From CAIWHR01 sp963726775 (GTDB taxonomy: Bacteria; Pseudomonadota; Gammaproteobacteria; Burkholderiales; Casimicrobiaceae): a stretch of DNA of 64,000 bases. The notes under the pieces were generated by a model, which did no database searches, was not told the origin of the DNA, and worked only from the letters and a program-made list of their open reading frames with translations. The position numbers and the translations under genes were made by a program. This document shows, one piece after another, positions 1 to 7,913 of the stretch (position 1 is its first letter; the number at the start of each line of letters is the position of its first letter). The stretch is from positions 22,552 to 86,551 of the forward strand of contig CAVSDL010000013.1 of NCBI GenBank assembly GCA_963726775.1. The letters are read 5' to 3'.

Positions 1-2
1 CG

Positions 3-683
3 CGCGACGGCGCGCCGCTCGCGCTGTTCGACGGCGAGGAGATCACGGCGCGGCGCACCGCGGGCGCGTCGGCGTTCGCGGCACGGTACCTCGCACGACG
101 CGATGCCGCGCACCTGGTGATGATCGGCGCCGGCCGACAGGCGCGCGGCCTCGTCGAGGCGCACCGGAGCGTGCGTCCGATCGAGCGCGTCAGCCTGTGG
201 AGCCGCACCCCGGAGCACGCGGAAGCCGCCGCCCGCGACATGGCGCGCGACGGCCTGCCGGTTGCGGCGGTGGGCGATCTCGAGGCGGCGGTGCGCGCGG
301 CCGACGTGGTCTCGTGCGCGACGCTTTCCAACGTTCCGCTCGTGAAGGGCGCATGGCTTCGGCCTGGCGTGCACCTCGATCTGGTCGGCGCCTTCGCCGC
401 GCACATGCGCGAGACGGACGACGCGGCGATGCGCCGGGCGGACCTCATCGTTGTCGACGATCGGCGCGCGGCGCTTGCGGAAGGCGGCGACCTCGTTCAG
501 GCGATGAAGGCGGGAGCGATAGCGGAGGACAGCATCGCCGTGGATCTGCGCGACCTGGCCCGAGGCGCGCATAACGGCCGTGCGCGCGACGATGCGGTCA
601 CGGTGTTCAAGTCCGTCGGGTTCGCGCTCGAGGATCTCGCCGCCGCGGAGGCGGTGTTCGACGCGGAAGGATTCGCATGCTGA
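3..683 (+). CDS. Ornithine cyclodeaminase/mu-crystallin family protein (5' truncated by window edge)
   Basis: The frame is open through the left window edge, so the start is missing. About 226 residues remain of a family that usually runs 310-340. The visible part begins near DGEEITARRTAGASA, a conserved segment of the ornithine cyclodeaminase/mu-crystallin family. The Rossmann NAD(P) motif GAGRQA follows at about 123-140. Family members include ornithine cyclodeaminase, alanine dehydrogenase and ketimine reductases, and all are cytosolic NAD(P)-dependent enzymes. The substrate cannot be assigned because the N-terminal catalytic half is outside the window. The gene ends 70 bp before a GNAT gene on the same strand, so the two may be co-transcribed. 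Confidence 0.88.
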   Translation, partial: RDGAPLALFDGEEITARRTAGASAFAARYLARRDAAHLVMIGAGRQARGLVEAHRSVRPIERVSLWSRTPEHAEAAARDMARDGLPVAAVGDLEAAVRAADVVSCATLSNVPLVKGAWLRPGVHLDLVGAFAAHMRETDDAAMRRADLIVVDDRRAALAEGGDLVQAMKAGAIAEDSIAVDLRDLARGAHNGRARDDAVTVFKSVGFALEDLAAAEAVFDAEGFAC

Positions 684-753
684 GGTGGGCACAAGGTGCG
701 CCCGTCCCGATGCGCGCGGTCGCGCCAGCGACATCCTTCGGGGCGGGTCCAGA

Positions 754-1479
754 GTGAAACAACACGCGGCCCTTCGCGCGCGCGCCCTCTCCGCGATTCC
801 CGATGCGCCCGTTACCGTGGAGACGCGGGCGCTGGCCCGGGATCCAACGACAATCCTCCATGCGATCGGCGACAGCTGGCTGCTGATCGCCGCGCACGGC
901 GATCTCGCTTGTGTGTTCGGCGACATCGACCCAAGGGCGCTCGATGCGATTCTCGACATGGCGGGCTTCGACGGCGCGCTGTTGCTCCCCGACACGGGCG
1001 CGACGAGATGGTCCGCGGGCTGGGCCGCCGAGCGCGCGCTGATCCGCACGGCGGCTGCGGGTGCGCGCGCGGCGTCGCCGGTCCCGATGGCACCCGGGAC
1101 CGCGCCCATCGTGCGCCGCCTGGCGACGCGTGACGAATTGGGGCACGTCCCCGCAAGCTTGCGCGAGGAACTCGAGCGGGCCCTTGCGACGCGCGAGGTC
1201 TTCGCCGCATTTTGCGGCGCCACGCCGGTGAGCTTCGCTTACGTGTCGCTCGAAACGGAGCACCACGGCGACCTGTCGATCGACACGCTGGAGGCGTTCC
1301 GAGGGCGCGGTTACGGTGCCGCGGCGCTGCACCCGGTGATCGTCGGCCTGGCGGTGCGCGGTGTGCGGCCGGTCTGGGGCGCGATCGAGAGCAATGCCGG
1401 ATCGATCGCGTTGGCGCGAAGCCTCGGGTTCACCGAGCCTGCGGGAACGCTGTGGGTCGCGGCCCGGCGGCGCGCTTGA
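754..1479 (+). CDS. GNAT family N-acetyltransferase
   Basis: A protein of about 241 residues. The C-terminal third carries a GNAT fold: FRGRGYGAAAL is the acetyl-CoA-binding R-G-x-G-x-A/G loop, followed by ESNAGSIALARSLGF, the usual beta5-alpha4 region. The N-terminal half has no recognisable domain. The GTG at 754 is chosen because the in-frame sequence further upstream overlaps the preceding gene in another frame and reads as low-quality arginine-rich sequence. No strong ribosome binding site is visible, so the start is uncertain. The likely role is acetyl transfer to a small molecule or peptide amine; the acceptor is unknown. Confidence 0.75.
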   Translation: MKQHAALRARALSAIPDAPVTVETRALARDPTTILHAIGDSWLLIAAHGDLACVFGDIDPRALDAILDMAGFDGALLLPDTGATRWSAGWAAERALIRTAAAGARAASPVPMAPGTAPIVRRLATRDELGHVPASLREELERALATREVFAAFCGATPVSFAYVSLETEHHGDLSIDTLEAFRGRGYGAAALHPVIVGLAVRGVRPVWGAIESNAGSIALARSLGFTEPAGTLWVAARRRA

Positions 1480-1525
1480 CGATCGGATGCGGCTCGCGGC
1501 TCCACGCCCGGCCGCGGCACCGCGT

Positions 1526-1711
1526 TCACTGGATCGACGATCCAGGCGGGCAGTGTCGCGCCTCGTAGTCCTCGATCAGCGCCACGAGCTCGTCGAAACG
1601 CCGTCCCGCGGGCGTGTCGGGATCGGTCGCCATCAGGGCCTCGAGCTCGCCAAGTGCCGCGAGGTACGCGCATTCGGTTTCTATTTTCCGGGGATCGAGC
1701 AGGTGCGCCAT
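1526..1711 (-). CDS. Small HigA-like (antitoxin N-terminal-type) protein
   Basis: A 61-residue protein. The start at 1711 is supported by GGAGG seven bases upstream. The pattern of an ALGELEALM helix, then DTPAGRRFDELVALIEDYE and a terminal ARHCPP resembles the N-terminal region of HigA-type antitoxins, which precedes their helix-turn-helix. Here the protein stops before any helix-turn-helix, and no toxin gene lies beside it. It may be a stand-alone member or the remnant of a longer antitoxin. It is too short and too isolated for a firm function. Confidence 0.6.
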   Translation of the reverse strand: MAHLLDPRKIETECAYLAALGELEALMATDPDTPAGRRFDELVALIEDYEARHCPPGSSIQ

Positions 1712-1879
1712 GGCATGTCCTCCAGGTCGATGTGAATGGGGCAGGCGCGGGCGCATCGCGCCGGCCTCGCCGGACTACCGGCAGCAGGGCATGCGATGCG
1801 CACGGGTTGCCATCATCGCCGCGACAAGGGGATTCCCGCCATTGGACGTTTGGCTGAAGCAAGGGTGTCGGCGCCGCGG

Positions 1880-2185
1880 TCACAACCGGAAGCCGTCGGG
1901 CAGGAGCGCTTGCGCCTCGGGATGACCCTTCATGTAGGTGCGTACGAAAGAACACCATGGCTCGACCTTGAGTCCGTTCGCTGCGGCGTGGGCGAGCGCC
2001 GCGCGGACGAGCTGGCCGGCGATCCCGCGCCCTTCGAGTTGCGGGGGAACGTCGGTGTGGTGCATCCGCATCACGCCTTCGACCCGATGGTAGTCGGCGC
2101 GGCAGAGCAAGCCGTCCACCGTGGCCTCGAAGCGCGAAGCGGCCTCGTTGTGCCGGACGTGGAGCCGTGCCTTGTCGTCGTTCAT
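1880..2185 (-). CDS. Small GNAT-fold N-acetyltransferase (YidJ-like)
   Basis: A 101-residue protein starting at MNDDK. It matches the short GNAT-like family of about 90-100 residues: a beta-rich half ending VMRMHHTDVPPQLEGRGIAGQLV, where G-R-G-I-A is the acetyl-CoA loop, then AALAHAAANGLKVEPWCSFVRTYM and a C-terminal HPEAQ-LLP. Members occur widely as single-domain proteins; their substrate is mostly unknown. The in-frame sequence upstream of 2185 is arginine-rich and judged non-coding. It precedes the dioxygenase gene's end by 43 bp and both are on the minus strand, so the two may form one transcript. Confidence 0.82.
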   Translation of the reverse strand: MNDDKARLHVRHNEAASRFEATVDGLLCRADYHRVEGVMRMHHTDVPPQLEGRGIAGQLVRAALAHAAANGLKVEPWCSFVRTYMKGHPEAQALLPDGFRL

Positions 2186-2228
2186 GTTGCCGCGACGAGC
2201 GATTGCCGGACTCGGCCTTCGGTCCCGG

Positions 2229-3032
2229 TCAATGCGCTCTCGCCGGACCCTGACGGAACAGGTACGAGTCCATCGCGAGCGCGCCGGCTTCGAAGCCTTC
2301 GACAATGCGTTCGGCGGTGGGGTCGGCGCCGGCCGCGCCCCACGCCACGTGAAGCGGAAGGAAATGCTCCTCGGTCGGATGCGCGCGTTCGGCATCCGGG
2401 GCCTGCTCGCGATAGCCGACGAGCGCCGCGGTATCGCGCGCCGTCAGGCGCTCGCGCAGCCAGTCGGTGAACGCCTGCGCGTAACGCATCGGCTCCTGTC
2501 GCCGCGGATTCGCCATCCAATCGCGCAGATTGTGCGTCGCATGGCCGGAACCGACGATCAGTATCCCGTCATCGGCGAGCGGGGCGAGCGCGTGCCCGAG
2601 CTGCAGGTGGCGCGAGGTTCCCAGCGCCGGCTGCACCGAGAGTTGCGCGACCGGCACGTCGGCCTCGGGATACATCCACATCAGGGGCACCCATGCGCCG
2701 TGGTCGAAACCGCGGCAGCCATCGATGCCCGCAGTGATGCCCGCCTCCTTCAGCAGCGCGACGGCCTCCGCGGCGACACCGGGCGCGCCGGGGGCGCCAT
2801 AGCGAAGCTTGTAGAGTTCCGCAGGGAAGCCGCCGAAATCGTGGATCGTTTCCGGCTTCGGATTGCCGGTCACCATCGGCACCGACGTTTCCCAATGGGC
2901 GGAGACCATCAGCACGGCACGCGGACGCGGGAGTGTGCGGCCCAGTCTTGCCCAGGCCTTTCCGGCGGCGCCCGGGTCGACCGCGTGCATCGGCGACCCG
3001 TGGGAAAGAAAGAGCGTGGGAAGGCGGTTCAT
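2229..3032 (-). CDS. ygiD: DODA-type extradiol aromatic ring-opening dioxygenase (LigB family)
   Basis: A 267-residue protein, full length for the 4,5-DOPA dioxygenase/YgiD group of LigB-type non-haem iron enzymes. It opens with LPTLFLSHGSPM, which carries the first metal-ligand His. SAHWET carries another, and FDHGAWVPLMWMYP is the conserved catalytic block with its His. SGHATHNL and PTEEHFLPLHVAWGAAG follow in the C-terminal part. The family opens catecholic rings next to the diol using Fe(II) or Zn(II). It lies 112 bp downstream of the doxX-like gene on the same strand, divergent from a LysR regulator, so LysR control of both is plausible. The gene symbol is by homology and the true substrate is unknown. 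Confidence 0.9.
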   Translation of the reverse strand: MNRLPTLFLSHGSPMHAVDPGAAGKAWARLGRTLPRPRAVLMVSAHWETSVPMVTGNPKPETIHDFGGFPAELYKLRYGAPGAPGVAAEAVALLKEAGITAGIDGCRGFDHGAWVPLMWMYPEADVPVAQLSVQPALGTSRHLQLGHALAPLADDGILIVGSGHATHNLRDWMANPRRQEPMRYAQAFTDWLRERLTARDTAALVGYREQAPDAERAHPTEEHFLPLHVAWGAAGADPTAERIVEGFEAGALAMDSYLFRQGPARAH

Positions 3033-3144
3033 ATCCTTGCAGCGCGGATCACGGTGAAAGATCGAAGTTGAGCATACCGGACCGCGCGGCGCGTGGCGCT
3101 GCGGCGGCGGCCCGGGGTCGGAGCGAACGGCGATTCGCGCGTCT

Positions 3145-3564
3145 TCAGGCGCGGTGCATTGCAGGTGCCGAACGCGTGGGGCGCAGCGCGTACGCGCCAT
3201 CGCCGAGCAGCGCCTGGACGAAGAGCGTGACCGTCCAGAAGGCCGGATATTCCCAGCCGCCATTGGGTACGTTGAACAGCCAGCCGTTGCCGGCATGCGC
3301 CCACGTGGCGCCGAGCAGGATCGGCACCAGGGTCAGCGCGACGATGCGGGTTTGCACGCCGAGCACCAGCAAGACGCCGCCGACCAATTCGACCGCAAAG
3401 GTCGCGTAGCCGAGGGCGCCCGGAAGCCCGAGCGACTCGAAAAACTTTGCGGTTCCGGGCAATGTAAACACGAAGTACTTGAGCAGCGCGTGGGCGATGA
3501 ACATCGTTCCCAGCGATAGGCGCAGCAGCAGCGCTGCGATGGTGGTCTGGCGGGCGTCGGTCAT
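3145..3564 (-). CDS. DoxX family membrane protein
   Basis: A 139-residue protein with four hydrophobic segments: IAALLLRLSLGTMFIAHALLK, GYATFAVELVGGVLLVLG, IVALTLVPILLGATWAH and a fourth near FWTVTLFVQALLG. This is the usual size and topology of DoxX/DoxD-like proteins. The start at 3564 has AGGAG five bases upstream. Family members are inner-membrane proteins linked to thiosulfate:quinone or other redox processes, but most are uncharacterised. It is the first gene of a minus-strand pair with the extradiol dioxygenase and is divergent from the LysR gene, with a candidate operator between them. Confidence 0.88.
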   Translation of the reverse strand: MTDARQTTIAALLLRLSLGTMFIAHALLKYFVFTLPGTAKFFESLGLPGALGYATFAVELVGGVLLVLGVQTRIVALTLVPILLGATWAHAGNGWLFNVPNGGWEYPAFWTVTLFVQALLGDGAYALRPTRSAPAMHRA

Positions 3565-3660
3565 GGGGACTCCTGGGGGTGAAATGCGCCGTGTGGCGCG
3601 ACGGAGCGAATGATGAGGCTTGCCCAATGCAAGATAAATGGGAAGGCAATTGAAATATTG

Positions 3661-3675
3661 TTGCAGTTATTGCAA
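3661..3675. promoter_or_regulatory. Candidate LysR-type operator (inverted repeat TTGCA-N5-TGCAA)
   Basis: A perfect inverted repeat TTGCA-gttat-TGCAA lies 15 bases before the LysR start, inside the AT-rich divergent gap 3565-3690. Its inner part fits the T-N11-A pattern known for LysR-type binding boxes. Autoregulation, and control of the divergent doxX-dioxygenase pair, is inferred from position only. Confidence 0.4.
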
Positions 3676-3690
3676 TAATAGGCGCGAACC

Positions 3691-4632
3691 ATGGATCGCT
3701 TCCACGCCATCGCCGCGTTCGTCAAGGTGGTCGAATCGGGCAGCTTCGCGCGCGCGGCGGAGCGACTGGACGTTTCCGTGTCTTCGGTTTCGCGCCACGT
3801 GACCGAACTCGAGGCGCACCTCGACGCCCGGCTGCTCAATCGCACGACGCGCCGCCTTTCCCTCACCGAAACCGGCCGCACCTTCCACGAGCGCGCGGTG
3901 CAATTGCTCGCCGACCTCGAGGAGGCCGAGCAGTCGGCGGGTGCCGGAACGGTCAGGCCGCGCGGCACGCTGCGCCTCACCTGCGGCATCGCGTTCGGCA
4001 TTCATCATCTCGCCCCGGCCATCGCCGTGTTCATGTCCCGCTTTCCGGAAATGCGCTTCGACGTCGAGCTGTCGGATCGCATGGTGGATCTCGTCGACGA
4101 AGGTTTCGACGTCGCAGTGCGCATTGGCGGGATCGGAGGCCAGAATCTCGTCGGCCGCAAGGTCGGCATGACCCGCCTGATCTGCTACGCGGCGCCTTCG
4201 TATCTCGCGCGCCACGGCGAGCCGCGCACGCCCGAGGATCTCGCGGCGCATACCTGCCTTACTTACGAATACGCGCAGCAGAAGGATGTCTGGGCATTTC
4301 TCGACCGCGAGGGCCGGGAACGCAATGCCCGGATTGCAGGGCCGGTACACGCCAACAACGGCGACTTCCTGGAAGCGATGGCGCTCGAGGGTATTGGAAT
4401 CGGCTATCAGCCGGATTTCATCGTCGGACCGGATGTGCGCGCCGGCCGGCTCGTGCCGATCCTGCGCGCGTTCGCGCCGCCACCGTCAGGCATTCACGTC
4501 CTGTATCCCAGCCGGCGCCACCTTTCGGCCAAGGTGCGCGCCTTCACCGATTTTCTGGCAGAGCGGTTTGCGGGCGCGGAATGGGCGCTGGACGGCGGGG
4601 CGGCGGCAAAGTCGCGATCGCCGCGGCGCTGA
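3691..4632 (+). CDS. LysR family transcriptional regulator
   Basis: A 313-residue protein. An N-terminal winged helix-turn-helix (residues about 3-60) contains GSFARAAERLDVSVSSVSRH and the recognition-helix end LLNRTTRRLSLTETG. It is followed by a periplasmic-binding-protein-like effector domain from about residue 90 to 295. The closest general type is the CrgA/AaeR-like group with the RHVTELEAHL linker. The gene is divergent from doxX and the extradiol dioxygenase, the classical arrangement for a LysR regulator and its targets. The effector is unknown. Confidence 0.93.
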   Translation: MDRFHAIAAFVKVVESGSFARAAERLDVSVSSVSRHVTELEAHLDARLLNRTTRRLSLTETGRTFHERAVQLLADLEEAEQSAGAGTVRPRGTLRLTCGIAFGIHHLAPAIAVFMSRFPEMRFDVELSDRMVDLVDEGFDVAVRIGGIGGQNLVGRKVGMTRLICYAAPSYLARHGEPRTPEDLAAHTCLTYEYAQQKDVWAFLDREGRERNARIAGPVHANNGDFLEAMALEGIGIGYQPDFIVGPDVRAGRLVPILRAFAPPPSGIHVLYPSRRHLSAKVRAFTDFLAERFAGAEWALDGGAAAKSRSPRR

Positions 4633-4703
4633 CCCGCGCTCTGTTGCGGGCGCTCGACCGGAGGAACCGCTTTCGCCGCAGAAGATGCCTGCGCCGGTGC
4701 GCA

Positions 4704-5105
4704 TCAGGGCATCTGGATCTTGCCGCCGCCACCGAGCGCACCGACAGGCGGCAGCGCGCCGCTTTGCGGGATCACGATCGACGACGACGCCTGGCGCCGC
4801 AATTCCATCAATTCGCGCATCGCATGCTCGATGCCGCTCTTCGCCGCCGCGGCATATTTGGCGACGGCCTCGGCGAGATTCGACGCGTCGATGTCGAAGC
4901 TGATGGGAAGCGGCCCCATGTTGGTCATGAGCTGCGCTTCGCCGCTGTAAATCGTGGCGCGCGACGGGTCTGCAGCGCCGCCGGCGGTCACGGGTACCAG
5001 CACGCGGAGGGTGCCGGCCTTGCGATCCGTGTAGACCTCCTCGCGATAGAGCGCCGCGGCATCGAGTGTGGGCTCGGTAGGACGGTTGGCGGAATCGATG
5101 GCCAT
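4704..5105 (-). CDS. Conserved hypothetical protein
   Basis: A 133-residue protein with no signal peptide or membrane segment. The start has AAGGA five bases upstream. It begins with an acidic polar stretch (NRPTEPTLDAAALYREEV), has a central beta-rich segment (GTLRVLVPVTAGG ... EAQLMTNMGPLPISFDI), then an alanine-rich helix and MRELMELRRQASSSIVIP, and ends glycine-rich. This looks like a conserved proteobacterial cytoplasmic protein of unknown function. It is convergent with the LysR gene and divergent from the Bug-type binding protein. No function is offered. Confidence 0.75.
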   Translation of the reverse strand: MAIDSANRPTEPTLDAAALYREEVYTDRKAGTLRVLVPVTAGGAADPSRATIYSGEAQLMTNMGPLPISFDIDASNLAEAVAKYAAAAKSGIEHAMRELMELRRQASSSIVIPQSGALPPVGALGGGGKIQMP

Positions 5106-5276
5106 GGGAATCCTTTCGACAGAATCGCAGCCACAATATTACGGTGTGGCGCCCCGCCCGGCTACCCGGCACCGCTACGCTATCGGTGGAATCGGCGGCT
5201 GCGTTGCCGTGGCGCTGCGGATTCGTGTAGATTGACCCGCGTCGCGCCCCAGCCGGTGCGTGCCCGGAGGCCAGGA

Positions 5277-6248
5277 ATGCAGCACTTTCTCGGGAAGACG
5301 ATCACCACCGTTGTGGCGGCGCTGGCGTGCGCCTGCGCGTACGCGCAGGACTATCCGTCGAAGGCGGTGAAGATCATCGTGCCGTTCGCCGCAGGCGGGC
5401 CGGCTGACGTCTACGCGCGTTTCCTCGGCGCGCGCCTGCAGGACGCGCTGGGGCAGCCGTTTGTCGTCGACGACCGCCCCGGCGCAGGTTCGATCATCGG
5501 CACCGATGCGGTCGCGAAGAGCGCGCCCGACGGCTACACGTTGCTGCTGATGTCGAACACGCAGACGGTCAACGAATCGCTGGTCCCGAACAAGCCGTAC
5601 GCGCTGCTGCGCGATTTCGCGCCGGTTGCGCCGATCAACTACTCCGACCTCGTGCTCGTGGTCCATCCGTCGGTCGCCGCCAACGGCGTTGCCGATCTCA
5701 TCCGGCTGGCGAAGGCGAGCCCGGGGACGCTCAACTACGCGTCGTCGGGGCCGGGCACGCCGTATCACATGGCCGGCGAGCTCTTCAAGGCGATGGCCGG
5801 CGTCGACATCGTGCACGTGCCGTACAAGGGCAGCTCGGGCGCGCGCACCGATCTGCTGGGCGGGCAGGTGCAGATGATGTTCGACGCGGTCACGACGATG
5901 AGCGAACACGCGCGGTCCGGGCGGGTGAAGGCGCTCGGCACCACCGGCAAGTCGCGTTCGCCGGTGCTTCCCGGCGTCCCCACGATCGACGAATCGGGCG
6001 TCGCCGGTTACGAAGCCGTGATCTGGCTCGGCCTCATCGCCCCGAAGGGAACACCGGCGCCGATCGTCAACCGCCTCAATGCCGAGATCACGAAAATCGT
6101 GAACCGCCCCGAGGTGCGGCAGGAATGGGCGAAGCAGGGTGCGATTCCCATGGTGATGACGCCCGACGAGTTCGGCCGGTTCCTGGCCGACGACATCGCC
6201 AAGTGGGATCGCATCGTGAAGATCTCGGGCGCGAAGCCCGACCAGTAA
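5277..6248 (+). CDS. Bug-family (TTT) periplasmic solute-binding protein
   Basis: A 323-residue protein with a cleavable signal peptide ending ACAYA-QDYPSK. The mature part shows the family hallmarks IIVPFAAGGPADV near its start, DDRPGAGSIIGTDAVAKSAPDGYTLL, NYASSGPGTPYHMAGELFK and VPYKGSSGARTDLLGGQVQMMFD. Bug proteins bind carboxylic acids or amides in the periplasm and are greatly expanded in Burkholderiales. Only some work with a TctAB membrane partner, and none is encoded nearby, so this is an orphan receptor of unknown ligand. The ATG at 5277 gives a good signal peptide; the open frame upstream has no plausible start. Confidence 0.93.
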   Translation: MQHFLGKTITTVVAALACACAYAQDYPSKAVKIIVPFAAGGPADVYARFLGARLQDALGQPFVVDDRPGAGSIIGTDAVAKSAPDGYTLLLMSNTQTVNESLVPNKPYALLRDFAPVAPINYSDLVLVVHPSVAANGVADLIRLAKASPGTLNYASSGPGTPYHMAGELFKAMAGVDIVHVPYKGSSGARTDLLGGQVQMMFDAVTTMSEHARSGRVKALGTTGKSRSPVLPGVPTIDESGVAGYEAVIWLGLIAPKGTPAPIVNRLNAEITKIVNRPEVRQEWAKQGAIPMVMTPDEFGRFLADDIAKWDRIVKISGAKPDQ

Positions 6249-6279
6249 TCAGGGGACGCGGCGGGGCGGGCCGCATCCG

Positions 6280-6975
6280 ATGACGCTGACCATCCTGAGC
6301 GCGGGCGCCGCGAAGGGCGTCGTTTCCGCGATGAAGCCCCCTTTCGTCGCCGAAACGGGGGTCGACATCGAAGCCGCCTTCGGCGCCGTCGGCGCGATGA
6401 AAGAGAGACTCGCGGCCGGGGAACCCTGCGACCTCGTCATCCTGACGGCCGCGATGATCGCGACGCTGGAAAAAGACGGGCAGGTAGAGCCGCGGACCGT
6501 CGCGCCGCTTGGACGCGTGCGCACCGGCGTCGCGGTCCGTGCGGGCGAAGCGCTGCCCGATCTTCGCGACAGCATTTCGTTGCGCCGCACGCTGCTGGCT
6601 GCGACCGGCATCCTGTTTCCGGACCCGGAGCGGGCCACCGCCGGCATCCACTTTGTCTCGGTTCTGGAACGCCTGGGCATCCGCGCCGAAGTGGCCGCGC
6701 GCCTGCGAACGTTTCCGAACGGCGCTGCCGCGATGCAGGAGCTCGCGCAATCGCGGGGGCGCGGGCTCATCGGCTGCACGCAGATCACCGAGATCATGTA
6801 CACGCACGGAGTGACGCTGGCCGGGCCGCTCCCGCCCGAGTTCCTGCTCGCGACGGTCTATGCCGTGGCCGTATGCGCCAAGGCACGGGACCCGGAACTG
6901 GCGCGTCGCTTCGCATCGCTGCTGTCCGGTCCCGCATCGCGCGACGCGCGCGAACGAGGCGGCTTCGAGACCTGA
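6280..6975 (+). CDS. ModA-like substrate-binding domain protein without an obvious signal peptide
   Basis: A 231-residue protein. The beginning MTLTILSAGAAKGVVSAMKP resembles the mature N-terminus of molybdate-binding proteins (ModA), and CDLVILTAAMIATLEKDGQ matches the DVFISA-like segment. No hydrophobic leader precedes it, so either export is absent or the start lies elsewhere. No in-frame extension is seen before the upstream gene's stop 31 bp away. No modBC permease or ATPase is adjacent. The protein may be cytoplasmic, or a receptor acting together with the preceding Bug protein, with which it is probably co-transcribed. The ligand is unknown. Confidence 0.75.
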   Translation: MTLTILSAGAAKGVVSAMKPPFVAETGVDIEAAFGAVGAMKERLAAGEPCDLVILTAAMIATLEKDGQVEPRTVAPLGRVRTGVAVRAGEALPDLRDSISLRRTLLAATGILFPDPERATAGIHFVSVLERLGIRAEVAARLRTFPNGAAAMQELAQSRGRGLIGCTQITEIMYTHGVTLAGPLPPEFLLATVYAVAVCAKARDPELARRFASLLSGPASRDARERGGFET

Positions 6976-7039
6976 CGGACGATGCGCGGCAAACCCCGGC
7001 GTTCGTCGGTCGAACGCTGCTGGCCTCGAACGCCCGCGA

Positions 7040-7612
7040 TCACGGCGGTGGCCGCTTCACCGGGAGGCGGGAAAACAGCATGCGCAATGCGCCGGTGGCG
7101 GTCCTGCTCACCAGGCCCGGCTCGTGCAGCATCCGGGTCAGCTCCTGCCAGCTCGCGAAGCCGAGCAGCACCTTGGCGACAGCCAGCGGCGGTCGCGGGA
7201 CCTTGCCGTTGAAGGCGGGCGCGAGCGTGCCGCGGATCAATGCGTCCAGCCGCTCCTCGCTCGCAGCGACCGCGGCCGCGAGCTCCGGCAGCTGCGGCGC
7301 GTCGACAGCCATCCACCGCCACCAGGGAGCGTAATAGGCGTGCTGGCCATACACGGCGTCGACCAGGCGTCCCATTCGAAGATCGAAGTCGGGCTGCTCC
7401 AGAATGACACGTTCGTCGATACGCGGCGCCGCACGCGAGACCTCGGCCAGGCATGCGCCAACAAGCGCGGCGCGCGTCGGAAAATGCTTGTAGACGGTCG
7501 GCACCGCAACGCCGGCACGCTGCGCCGCTTCCGCGTGCGTCGTCGCGGTTCCGCCTCGTTCCGCGTGGATCTGGACCGACGCTGCGACGATGCGGCGCGT
7601 GGTCTCCGCCAT
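7040..7612 (-). CDS. TetR/AcrR family transcriptional regulator
   Basis: A 190-residue protein. The N-terminal helix-turn-helix spans about residues 5-50: RRIVAASVQIHAERG, then THAEAAQRAGVAVPTVYKHF, the canonical TetR recognition helix with its VYKHF end. The remaining helices form the ligand and dimerisation domain. It stands alone on the minus strand. The AT-rich DNA upstream (7683-7736) is a plausible promoter and operator region, containing TAAT and ATTA half-sites about nine bases apart, but no target gene is obvious. The ligand is unknown. Confidence 0.92.
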   Translation of the reverse strand: MAETTRRIVAASVQIHAERGGTATTHAEAAQRAGVAVPTVYKHFPTRAALVGACLAEVSRAAPRIDERVILEQPDFDLRMGRLVDAVYGQHAYYAPWWRWMAVDAPQLPELAAAVAASEERLDALIRGTLAPAFNGKVPRPPLAVAKVLLGFASWQELTRMLHEPGLVSRTATGALRMLFSRLPVKRPPP

Positions 7613-7821
7613 GGCGTCTTTGCGAACGGCACTGCGGTACCGCCGTGGGCGCGGCTTCGCTCCCGGCGACCCGGCAGCGACAGAATTAAGAGTATTGGCT
7701 ATATATTAATGTTACTGATATTATGTTGAAATGTAAATGCTCCGGCCAGCCGCGCCAGATGTTGACTTGCAAGACGTTGTCTCCCGTTTCCCGGCGGGAC
7801 CATCGATTTCCAGGGCGTTGC
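7613..7821. other. Intergenic region upstream of the TetR gene
   Basis: No gene is seen here. The stretch at 7683-7736 is strikingly AT-rich for this genome and probably holds the TetR promoter and an autoregulatory operator; the match is too loose to place exactly. The repeat at 7822-7893 follows. Confidence 0.4.
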
Positions 7822-7893
7822 GGTCCCCGCGAAGGCGGGACCCGGGGAGGATCGACGCAAGCCACTGGATTCCCGCGTGCGCGGGAACGACGA
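7822..7893. repeat. REP-like inverted repeat, copy 1
   Basis: Two small stem-loops lie in tandem. The first is GTCCCCGC-gaa-GGCGGGAC. The second is the palindrome TTCCCGCG-tg-CGCGGGAA preceded by CACTGGA and followed by CGACGA. The same arrangement recurs at 29684-29758. Elements built on CACTGGATTCCCGCG...CGCGGGAACGAC are common intergenic REP-type repeats in proteobacteria. This copy lies between the TetR and SEC-C genes. Confidence 0.7.
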
Positions 7894-7913
7894 TACCCTT
7901 GCCAAGCCGTCGA

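Noticed and set aside
1526..1711. A complete HigBA toxin-antitoxin pair
   Set aside because: Only the N-terminal antitoxin-like part is present and no toxin gene adjoins it.
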